Shown one piece after another: positions 45,650 to 57,600 of a stretch of DNA of 64,000 nucleotides (positions are counted from its first letter, which is position 1; each line of letters starts with the position of its first letter). The notes under the pieces were generated by a model. The model was not told where the DNA came from. It searched no databases and worked only from the letters and a program-made list of their open reading frames with translations. The position numbers were made by a program, and so were the translations under genes. The DNA is taken from positions 151,427,001-151,491,000 of the forward strand of contig NC_133026.1 of the NCBI RefSeq assembly GCF_048771995.1. The letters are read 5' to 3'. This DNA comes from Taeniopygia guttata (lineage: Eukaryota; Chordata; Aves; Passeriformes; Estrildidae).

Positions 45650-48600
45650 GTGGGTACCCCAAAATTTCGGGGGTCACCGGGGCTGGGGGATCCCCGGGGA
45701 GGGGGAAAAAAGGTACCCCAAAACCGTCCTGGGGTCACCGGGGGGGCTTCCAGCACCTCGGGCCCGTCTACAGGTGGGTACCCCAAAAATTTGGGGGTCA
45801 CCGGGGCTGGGGAACACCGGGGAGGGGGGAAAAGGGACCCCCAAAAAAATCCCGGGACTGGGGGACCCCCGGGGAGGGGGAAAAAAGGGACCCCCGGGGT
45901 GGTTCCAGCACCTGGGGCCGGTTTACAGGTGCGTACCCCAAAAATTCGGGGGGTTTGGGGGACCCCCGGGGGGCTTCCAGTGCCTGGGGCCGGTTTACAG
46001 GTGCGTACCCCAAAAATTCGGGGGGTTTGGGGGACCCCCGGGGTGGTTCCAGCGCCTGGGGCCGGTCTACAGGTGGGTACCCCAAAAATCCCGGGGTCAC
46101 CGGGGGGGTTCCAGCGCCTGGGGCCGGTCTACAGGTGGGTACCCCAAAAATTCGGGGGGTTTGGGGGGGTTCCAGTGCCTCGGGCCGGTCTACAGGTGCG
46201 TACCCCAAAAATTCGGGGGGTTTGGGGGACCCCCGGGGGGCCTCCAGCGGCTGGGACCCGTCTACAGGTGCGTACCCCAAAAATTCCGGGGTCACCGGGG
46301 CTGAGGGACACCGGGGAGGGGGGGAAAAGGGACCCCAAAAAAATCCCGGGGCTGGGGGACACCGGGGAGGGGGGGCAGGGGACCCCAAAACCGTCCTGGG
46401 GTCGTTTTTGGGGTGTTTTTGGGGTGTTTTTGGGTGTTTTTGGGTGATTTTGGGGTGTTTTTGAGTGTTTTTGGGTTGTTTTTTGGGTGTTTTTGGGGTG
46501 ATTTTGGGTGATTTTGGGGCGGTTTTGGGTGTTTTTGGGGTGATTTTGGGTGTTTTTTTGGGTGGTTTTGGGTGTTTTTGGGGTGATTTTGGGTGTTTTT
46601 GGGGTGTTTTTGGGGTGTTTTTGAGTGTTTTTGGGGTGTTTTTGGGTGTTTTTGGCACAGGGACTGCGTGGGCTCGCTGGACTGCGTGAACCCCCCCGAG
46701 CCCGTTTTTGGGGTGTTTTTGGGGTGTTTTGGGGTGTTTTTGGGTGTTTTGGGTGTTTTGGGGTGTTTTTGGGGTGATTTTGGGTGTTTTTGGGTGCAGG
46801 GACTGCGTGGGCTCCCTGGACTGCGTGAACAGGGGTATTTTTGGGGTGATTTTGGGTGTTTTTGGCGCAGGGACCGCGTGGGCTCGCTGGACTGCGTGAA
46901 CGTGCTGAGCCCGTTTCTGGGGTGTTTTTGGGGTGTTTTTGGGGTGTTTTTGGGGTGATTTTGGGTGGTTTTGGGGTGTTTTTGGGTGTTTTTGAGTGTT
47001 TTTGGGGTGTTTTTGGGTGTTTTTGACTGTTTTTGGGGTGTTTCTGGGTGTTTTTGGCGCAGGGACCGCGTGGGCTCGCTGGACTGCGTGAACGTGCTGA
47101 GCCCGTTTTGGGGTGTTTTTGGGGTGTTTTTGGGGTGTTTTTGAGTGTTTTCGGGGTGTTTTTGGGGTGTTTTTGGGGTGTTGTTGGGTGTTTTTGGGGT
47201 GTTTTTGAGTGTTTTCGGGGTGTTTTTGGGGTGTTTTTGGCGCAGGGACCGCGTGGGCTCCCTGGACTGCGTGAACCCCCTGAGCCCGTTTTTGGGGTGT
47301 TTTTGGGGTGTTTTTGAGTGTTTTTGGGGTGATTTTGAGTGATTTTGGGGTGATTTTGGGTGTTTTTGGCGCAGGGACCGCGTGGGCTCGCTGGACTGCG
47401 TGAACAGGGGTATTTTTGGGGTGATTTTGGCTGTTTTTGGCACAGGGACCGCGTGGGCTCGCTGGACTGCGTGAACGTGCTGAGCCCATTTTTGGGGTGT
47501 TTTTGGGGTGTTTCTGGGTATTTTTGGGGTGATTTTGGCTGTTTTTGGCACAGGGACCGCGTGGGCTCCCTGGACTGCGTGAACGTGCTGAGCCCATTTT
47601 TGGGGTGTTTTTGGGGTGTTTCTGGGTATTTTTGGGGTGATTTTGGCTGTTTTTGGCACAGGGACCGCGTGGGCTCCCTGGACTGCGTGAACGTGCTGAG
47701 CCCGTTTTTGGGGTGATTTTGGGGTGATTTTGGCGTGATTTTGTGTGTTTTTGGCGCAGGGACCGCGTGGGCTCCCTGGACTGCGTGAACGTGCTGCTGC
47801 CGCAGGACGCGGCGCAGCTGCTGCGGGCGGAGGGGCCGTTCCCGCGCAGGATGGGCATCGCGGCCTGGAGCGCCCACCGGGCCCTGCGCGCCCACCGCTG
47901 CGGGCTGTTCCTGCTGTGAGGCACTGGGGCACTGGGCAAACTGGGAGGGCACTGGGAGCACTGGGATGGGCACTGGGATGGGCACTGGGGGCACTGGGCA
48001 AACTGGGATGGCACTGGGAGCACTGGGATGGGCACTGGGATGGGCACTGGGAGCACTGGGATGGGCACTGGGAGCACTGGGAACACTGGGATGGCACTGG
48101 GAGCACTGGGATGGGCACTGGGAGCACTGGGAGCACTGGGAACACTGGGATGGCACTGGGAGCACTGGGATGGGCACTGGGAGCACTGGGAGCACTGGGA
48201 ACACTGGGATGGCACTGGGAGTGCTGGGATGGGCACTGGGAGCACTGGGATGGGCACTGGGCAAACTGGGATGGGCACTGGGAGCACTGGGATGGGCACT
48301 GGGAGCACTGGGATGGGCACTGGGATGGGCACTGGGATGGGCACTGGGAGCACTGGGATGGCACTGGGAGCACTGGGATGGGCACTGGGATGGGCACTGG
48401 GAGCACTGGGAGCACTGGGATGGGCAATGGGAGCACTGGGAGCACTGGGATGGGCACTGGGAGCACTGGGATGGGCACTGGGAGCACTGGGATGGGCACT
48501 GGGATGGGCACTGGGAGCACTGGGATGGGCACTGGGAGCACTGGGATGGGCACTGGGATGGGCACTGGGATGGGCACTGGGATGGGCACTGGGATGGGCA

Positions 48601-51600
48601 CTGGGAGCACTGGGATGGGCACTGGGAACACTGGGATGGGCACTGGGATGGGCACTGGGGGCACTGGGATGGGCACTGGGAGCACTGGGAGCACTGGGAT
48701 GGGCACTGGGATGGGCACTGGGAGCACTGGGAGCACTGGGATGGGCACTGGGATGGGCACTGGGAGCACTGGGAGCACTGGGAGCACTGGGATGGGCACT
48801 GGGATGGGCACTGGGAGCACTGGGATGGCACTGGGAGCACTGGGATGGGCACTGGGATGGGCACTGGGGGCACTGGGAACACTGGGATGGCACTGGGATG
48901 GGCACTGGGAGCACTGGGAGCACTGGGAGCACTGGGATGGGCACTGGGAGCACTGGGAGCACTGGGATGGGCACTGGGATGGGCACTGGGAGCACTGGGA
49001 TGGGCACTGGGAGCACTGGGAGCACTGGGATGGGCACTGGGATGGGCACTGGGAGCACTGGGAGCACTGGGAGGGCACTGGGAGCACTGGGAGCACTGGG
49101 ATGGCACTGGGATGGGCACTGGGAGCACTGGGATGGGCACTGGGAGCACTGGGAGCACTGGGAGCACTGGGAGCACTGGGATGGGCACTGGGAGGGCACT
49201 GGGAGCACTGGGAGCACTGGGATGGCACTGGGATGGGCACTGGGAGCACTGGGATGGGCACTGGGAGCACTGGGAGCACTGGGAGCACTGGGAGCACTGG
49301 GAGCACTGGGATTTTGGGCTGATTTTTGGGTGATTTGGGGCCAATTTTGGGGTGAATTTTGGGCTGATTTTGGGCTGATTTTGGGGGGAATTTTGGGGTG
49401 AATTTAGGCAGGAATGGCCCCGCCTGGTGCTCGGACCGCCTGGCCCTGAACCTGCCCCGATTTTGGGCTGATTTGGGGCAGATTTTGGGCTGACTTCGGG
49501 CCGATTTTGGGGTAAATTTTGGGGTGAATTCTGGCAGGAACGGCCCCGCGTGGCGCTCGGACCGCCTGGCCCTGAACCTGCCCCGATTTTGGGGTGATTT
49601 TGGGGCCGATTTTGGGGTGAATTCGGGCCGATTTTGGGCCGATTTTGGGGTGAATTTTGGGGTGAATTTTGGGCCGATTTTGGGCGGGTTTTGGGGTTAT
49701 TTTTGGGGTGAATTTCCCCAGGAACAGCCCCGTGTGGCGCTCGGACCGCCTGGCCCTGAACCTGCCCCGATTTTGGGGTGATTTTGGGGCTGATTTTGGG
49801 GTGATTTTGGGGTGAATTTTGGGCTGATTTTGGGCTGATTTTGGGGTGATTTCAGTCCGATTTTGGGGTGATTTTTGGGGTGATTTCGGCCCGATTTTGG
49901 GGTGAATTTTGGGGTGATTTGGGGCCGATTTTGGGGTGAATTTTGGGGTGATTTCGGGCCGATTTTGGGGTGATTTCAGGCCGATTTTGGGGTGAATTTT
50001 GGGCTGATTTTTGGGGTAATTTTGGGGTGATTTTGGGGTGAATTTCGGCAGGAACGGCCCCGCGTGTCGCCAGGACTGCCTGGCCCTGAACCTGCCCCAA
50101 TTTTGGGGTGATTTCGGGGCCGATTTTGGGGTGATTTTGGGGTGAATTTTGGCAGGAACGGCCCCGCATGGCGCTCAGACCGCTTGGCCCTGAACCTGCC
50201 CCGATTTTGGGGTGATTTGGGGCCGATTTTGGGATGATTTTAGGGCCGATTTTGGGGTGATTTGGGGCCGATTTTGGGGTGATTTCCCCAGGAACGGCCC
50301 CGCCTGGCGCCAGGACCGCCTGGCCCTGAACCTGCCCCGATTTTGGGGTGATTTCGGGGCAGATTTTGGGGTGATTTTTGGGTGATTTGGGGTAATTTTG
50401 GGCAGGAACGGCCCCGCGTGGCGCTCGGACCACCTGGCCCTGAACCTGCCCCGATTTTGGGCTGATTTTGGGGTGATTTTGGGGTGAATTCGGGCCGATT
50501 TTGGGGTGATTTCGGGCCGATTTTGGGCAGGAACGGCCCCGCGTGGCGCCAGGACCGCCTGGCCCTGAACCTGCCCCGATTTTGGGCCGATTTTGGGGTG
50601 AATTTTGGGGTGATTTTGGGGTGATTTTTGGGGTGACTTTGGGCTGTTTTTGGGGTAATTTTGGCCCGATTTTGGGGTGAATTTCCCCAGGAACGGCCCC
50701 GCGTGGCGCCAGGACCGCCTGGCCCTGAACCGCGCCGTGCTCGCCCCGTCCGGTGCCCGCCGGTTTCTGCCGCTGCTCGATTCGGTCGCTCGGGACTTCG
50801 CCCGGAGCCTCCGCGGCCGCGTCCGCGCCGCCCCCGGGGGGGCTCTGACCATCGACCCCCACCCGCTGCTCTTCCGCTTCACCCTCGAGGGTGCGACCCC
50901 CCAGACCCCCGAGACCCCCGGGACAGGGTGGGGGGTGTGGGTACGACCCCCTGGACCCCCGGGGATGGGGGGGGGATATTGGGACCCCCGCGACCCCAGG
51001 GGATGGGGGGCGAGCATTGGGACCCCCGAGACCCCCGGGACCCCCCAGGGGATGGGTGGGGGGGGGGACATTGGGACCCCCGAGACCCCCGGGACATGGT
51101 GGGGGGCATTGGGACCCCCGGGGATGGGTGGGGGGGGACATTGGGACCCTCTCGACCCCCGGGACCCCCGGGACCCCCGGGACATGGGAGGGTGACAATG
51201 GGACCCCCGGGACCCCCAGGGGATATGGGGGGGGGGACATTGGGACCCCCGCGACATGGGGGGGTGACATTGGGACCCCAGGGGATGGGGGGGCGGGACA
51301 TTGGGACCCCCGGGACCCCCCCGGGGATGGGGGGGGGGGGACATTGGGACCCCCGAGACCCCCGGGACGGGGTGGGGGGTGTGGGTGGGACCCCCGGGAC
51401 ATGGGGGGGTGACAATGGGACCCCAGAGATGGGGGGGGACATTGGGACCCCCCGGTTTGGGGGGGCGGTGGGACCCCCAGGACCCCCCGTGGATTGGTAG
51501 GGGGGTGACAATGGGACCCTCGAGACATGGGGGGGTGACAATGGGACCCCCGGTACCCCCGGGGGATGGGGGGGGGACAATGGGACCCCCGGGACCCTCA

Positions 51601-54600
51601 GGGGATGGGGGGGGACATTGGGACCCCCAAAAACCCCCCCGGGGATGGGGGGGGGACATTGGGCCCCCCGGGGATGGGGGGGGACATTGGGACCCCCGGG
51701 ACCTTCAGGGGGTGGGGGAAGGACATTGGGACCCCCAAAACCCCCCCGGGATGGGGGGGGGACACCCCAGGGATTGAAGGGGACCCCCAAAACCCCCATG
51801 GGATGGGGGGGGGACACCCCAGGGACTGAAGGGGACCCCCAAAACCCCCATGGGATGGGGGGGGGACACCCCAGGGACTGAAGGGGACCCCCAAAACCCC
51901 CATGGGATGGGGGGGGGACACCCCAGGGACTGAAGGGGACCCCCAAAACCCCCATGGGATGGGGGGGGGACACCCCAGGGACTGAAGGGGACCCCCAAAA
52001 CCCCCATGGGATGGGGGGGGGACACCCCAGGGACTGAAGGGGACCCCCAAAACCCCCATGGGATGGGGGGGGGGGACACCCCAGGGACTGAAGGGGACCC
52101 CCGGGGACTGAAGGGGACCCCCAAAACCCCCCCGGGAACTGAAGGGAACCCCCAAAACCCGCCGGGGAAGGGGGGGGGACATCCCAGGGACTGAAAGGGA
52201 CCCCCAAAACCCCCTCGGGGACCGAAAGGGACCCCAAAACCCCCCGGGAATGGGGGGAGGACGCCCCAGGGACCGAAAGGGACCCCCAAAACCCCCTCGG
52301 GGACCGAAAGGGACCCCCAAAACCCCCCCGGGGACTGAAAGGGACCCCCAAAATCCCCCCAGGGACTGAAGGGGACCCCCAAAACCCCCCGGGGAGGGGG
52401 GGGGACACCCCAGGAACTGAAAGGGACCCCCAAAACCCCCCCAGGGACTGAAAGGGACCCCCAAAATCCCCATGGGAAGGGGGAGGGGACACCCCAGGGA
52501 CTGAAAGGGACCCCCGGGGACTGAAGGGGACCCCAAAATCCCCCCGGGGAGGGGTGGGGGGACACCCCAGGGAGTGAAGGGGACCCCCAAAACCCCCCCG
52601 GGGACTCAAGGGGACCCCCAAAACCCCCCCGGGGATGGGGGGGACACCCCAAGGACTGAAGGGGACCCCCCAAACCCCCATGGGAAGGGGGGGGGGGGGA
52701 CACCCCAAGGACTGAAAGGGACCCCCGGGGACTGAAGGGGACCCCCAAAACCCCCCGGGGAAGGGGGGGGACATCCCAAGGAGGGGGGGGGGCACCCCAG
52801 GGACTGAAAGGGACCCCCAAAACCCCCCCGGGAACTGAAGGGGACCCCCAAAATCCCCATGGAGGGAGGGGGGGGACACCCCAGGGACTGAAAGGGACCC
52901 CCAAAACCCCCCGGGGATGGGGGTGGGACACCCCAGGGACTGAAGGGGACCCCCAAAATCCCCCCGAAGGGGGGGGGGAACTGAAGGGGACCCGCAGGGA
53001 CTGAAGGGGACCCCCAAAACCCCCCCATGGGAAGGGGCGGACACCCCAAGGACCGACAGGGGGTCGCGCCAAGGGGGTGCCCGACCCCCCCACCCCCTCC
53101 CCAATTTGGGGGGCGCTGACTCCGCCCCTCCCCCCCCAGCCAGCAGCTACGCGCTGTACGGGGAGCGGCTGGGGCTGCTGGGGGGGGGCGGGGCGGGGGG
53201 CGCGCAGCGCTTTTTGGGGGCGCTGGAGGAGATGCTGCGGACCACCCCCCCCCCTGCTCTTCCTGCCCCCCACCCTGCTGCGCCTGCACCCCCCGCTCTG
53301 GCGGCGCCACCTCCGCGCCTGGGACACCATCTTCCAGCACGGTGGGTGCCCCCACCCATGGGTGCCACCCCCACCCACCCCATCCCCGGGACACCCACCC
53401 ACCCCCTGAGAGACCCCCACCCACCCCCAACCCCTCCCCGCTCTGGCGGCGCCACCTCCGTGCCTGGGACACCATCTTCCAGCACGGTGGGTGCCCCCAC
53501 CCATGGGTGCCACCCCCACCCACCCCATCCCCGGGACCCCCCACCCACCCCCCGAGAGACCCCCACCCACCCCCGGCCCCCTCCGCGCCTGGGACACCAT
53601 CTTCCAGCACGGTGGGTGCCCCCCACCCATGGGTGCCACCCCCACCCACCCCATCCCCGGGACCCCCACCCACCCATGGTTAACCCCCGAGAGACCCCCA
53701 CCCCCGTGGGACCCCCACGAGAATCCCACCCACCCCCCGGGACCCCCACCCACCCATGGGACCCCTACCCACCCACGAGACCCCCACCCCATCCCTGGGA
53801 CCCCCACCCACACCCCGGTAACCCCTGAGAGACCCCCACCCATGGGACCCCCGAAATTTGGGGGTGGGGGTCCCGGTGCCCCCCCCCCCCCCAGAATTTG
53901 AGGACCCCAAAATTGTGGGTGGGGGTCCCGGTGCCATTACCGGGGGGGTTCCCGGTGCCCCCCCCCACAATTTTGACCCCCCAAAATTTGGGGGTGGGGG
54001 TCCCGGTGCCCCCCCAATTCAAACCCCCCAAATTTGGGGGTGGGGTCCCGGTGCCGTTACCGGAGGGTTCCCGGTGCCCCCCCCCGAATTGGATCCCCCC
54101 AAAATTGTGGGTGGGGGTCCCGGTGCCCCCCCAATGTTCCCCTCCCCCGTTCCCGCAGCTGCCGGATTTACCGGGGGGGGGGTCCCGGTGCCGTTACCGG
54201 GGGGGTCCCGGTGCCCCCCCCATAATTCGAACCCCCCAAATTTGGGGTGGGGGTCCCGGTGCCCCCCCCCAATATTTCCCCCCCCCCGTTCCCGCAGCTG
54301 CCGGATTTACCGGGGGGGGGTCCCGGTTCCGGTACCGGGGGGTTCCCGGTGCCCCCCCACAATTGGGACCCCCCAAAATTGTGGGTGGGGGTCCCGGTGC
54401 CCCCCGGCCTGACCCCCCCCCCCGTTCCGCAGCTGACGAGAGCATCCAGCGCATTTACCGGGAGTTCTGCCGGGGGGCTCCCGGTGCCGGTGCCGGTGCC
54501 GGGGCCGGTTCCGGTCCCGGGGGGGGTCCCGGGGGGGTCCCCGGGGGGGTCCTGGCGGAGCTGCTGCTGCAGGGGCACCTCCCCCTCCCCAACATCAAAG

Positions 54601-57600
54601 CCAACGTCACCGAGTTCACCGCGGGCGGCGTGGACACCGTGAGCACCGGGGGGACACCGGGAGTACCGGGGGGCACCGGGGGAACGGGGATACCGGGAGT
54701 ACCGGGGGGAACGGGGGGACCGGGGGGAACGGGGGGAACGGGGGGAACACCGTAACGGGCACCGAGTTCACCGCCGGCGGCGTGGACACCGTGAGCACCG
54801 GGGGGAACCGGGAGTACCGGAGGGCACCGGGAGTACCGGGGGGAACGGGGGATACCGGGGGGACACCGGGAGTACCGGGGGGAACGGGAGTACCGGGGGG
54901 AACGGGGGATACCGGGGGGACACCGGGAGTACCGGGGGGAACGGGAGTACCGGGGGGAAACGGGAGTACCGGGAATACCGGGGGGAACGGGGGGAACGGG
55001 AAGCACCGGGAACCGCGGGGGGAACGGGGGGACCACCGTGAGGGGAACGGGGGTGACACCGGGAGTACCGTGGGTAACCGGGAGTACCGGGAGGGCACCG
55101 GGGATACCGGTGGGGAAACCGGGAGGGACACCGGGAGTACCAGGGGGAAACCGTGAGCACCGGAGGGCACCGGGGGGTACCGGGGGGGACCGGGGGGCAC
55201 CGGGCGGACCGGGGATACCGGGGAGGAACGGGGACACCGGGGACACCGGGGACACCGGGAAACGGGGAACGGGGGGGGACACCGTGAGGGCACCGGGGGG
55301 AACACCGGGAGGGAACGGGGGCACCGGGGATAGCGGGGGGGGCACCGTGAGCACCGGAGGGAACGGGGGGAACGGCGGGGACACCAGCGGGAAACGGGGA
55401 CACCGGGGGGAGCGGGGACACCGTGGGGGGACCGGGGACGCCGGAGGGGCACCGGGAGTACCGGGGGGGACGGGAGTACCGGGGGGACACCGTGAGCACC
55501 GGGGGGAACGGGGAGACCGGGGGGAACGGGGGGAACGGGAGTACCGGGGGGGATCGGGGGGCACCGGGAGTACCGGGGGGACCGGGGGGAACGGGGGCAC
55601 CGGGAGTACCGGGCGGACCGGGGATACCGGGGGGGAAACCGGGGAGGCACCGGGAGTACCGGAGGAAACGGGGGTACCGGGGGGAACGGGGGGAGCACCG
55701 GGAACCGCGGGGGGAACGGGGACATCGGGCGGACCGGGGATACCGGGGAGGAACGGGGGGAACGGGAGGAAACCGAAGGACACCGGGAACTGGGCGGGGG
55801 ACACACCGTGAGGGGACCGGGAGAACCGGGAACGGGGGGGAACCGGGGGGACCACCGTGAGGGGAACGGTGGGACCGGGAGAACCGGGAACGGGGGGGAC
55901 CGGGGAGCACCGGGGGGGGGGCACCCAAAGGGGATTTGGGGGGAATTTGGAGGGAATTTGGGGTGGGAGGGGGCACCGGGGGGGAACCGGGAGAGAACCG
56001 GGGAGTACCGGGAGAGAACCGGGGAGCACCGGGGGGCACCCAAAGGGGATTTGGGGGGGAACTGGGGATGGTTTTGGGGGGGTCATCGGGGATTTTAGAC
56101 CGGGGGGTCCCGGGGGGGTCCTGGGGGGGTCCCGGGGTTTTTTTGGGGGGTCCCGGGGCTGTTTTGCGAGGAACCGGGGGTGTTTTGAGGGGTCCCGGGG
56201 GGGTTTATCGGGGATTTTGGAGCCGGGGGGTCCCGGGGTTTTTTGGGGGATATTTTGGGGGTCCCGGGGGTATTTGGGGGGATATTTTGGGGGGGGTCTC
56301 ACCGCCCCCCACCCCCCCAGACGGCGATCCCGCTGCTGTTCACGCTGATGGAACCGGGGGGATTTTGGGGGATGTTTTGGGGGGATTTTGGGGGATTTCA
56401 GACCGGGGTTTTTTTTGGGGGATATTTTGGGGGTCCCGGGGGATATTTTGGGGATATTTTGGGGGGGGTCTCACCGTCCCCCACCCCCCCAGACGGCGAT
56501 CCCGCTGCTGTTCACGCTGTTCGAGCTCGGGCGGAACCCGGAGGGGTTTTGGGGCGATTTTGGGGGGTTTTTGGGGGATTTTGGGGGATTTTGGAGCCGG
56601 GGGGTTTCGGGATTTTTTTGGGGGATATTTTGGGGGTCCCGGGGGATATTTTGGGGGGGGTCTCACCGCCCCCCCCCCCCCCCAGACGGCGATCCCGCTG
56701 CTGTTCACACTGGGGGGGTTTTGGGGGGATTTTGGGGGGATTTTGGGGGATTTTGGGGGATTTCAGACCGGGGTTTTTTTTGGGGGATTTTGGGGGGTCC
56801 CGGGGGGATTTTGGGGGGATATTTTGGGGGGGGTCTCACCGCCCCCCACCCCCCAGACGGCGATCCCGCTGCTGTTCGAGCCGGGGGAATTTTGGGGGGA
56901 TTTTGGGGGGATTTTGGGGGGTTTATCGGGGATTTTGGGGGATTTCAGACCGGGGGTTTTTTGGGGGGTCCCGGGGGGATTTTGGGGGGTCCCGGGGGGA
57001 TTTTGGGGATATTTTGGGGGGGTCTCACCGCCCCCCCCTCCCCCAGACGGCGATCCCGCTGCTGTTCACACTGATGGAACCGGAGGGGTTTTGGGGGGAT
57101 TTTGGGGGGTTTATCGGGGATTTTGGGGGATTTCAGACCGGGATTTTTTTGGGGTGTCCCGGGGGGATTTTGGGGATATTTTGGGGGGGGTCTCACCGCC
57201 CCTCCCCACCCCCAGACGGGGATCCCGCTGCTGTTCACGCTGATGGAACCGGGGGGATTTTGGGGGGTTTATCGGGGATTTTGGGGGGATTTTGGGGGAT
57301 TTTGGAGCCGGGGGGTCCCGGGGTTTTTTTGGGGGATATTTTGGGGGTCCCGGGGGTATTTGGGGGATATTTTGGGGGGGGTCTCACCGCCCCCCACCCC
57401 CCCAGACGGCGATCCCGCTGCTGTTCACACTGATGGAACCGGGGGGATTTTGGGGATGTTTTGGGGGGGATTTTGGGGGGCTTATAGGGGATTTTGGAAC
57501 CGGGGGCTCCCGGGATTTTTTTGGGGGATATTTTGGGGGTCCCGGGGGATATTTTGGGGGGGGTCTCACCGCCCCCCACCCCCCCAGACGGCGATCCCGC

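Noticed and set aside
47966-49400. Gly/Thr/Trp-rich open frames in CYP11B intron 2
   Set aside because: The array modules are 9 and 12 bases, so frames stay open automatically; it lies within an intron.
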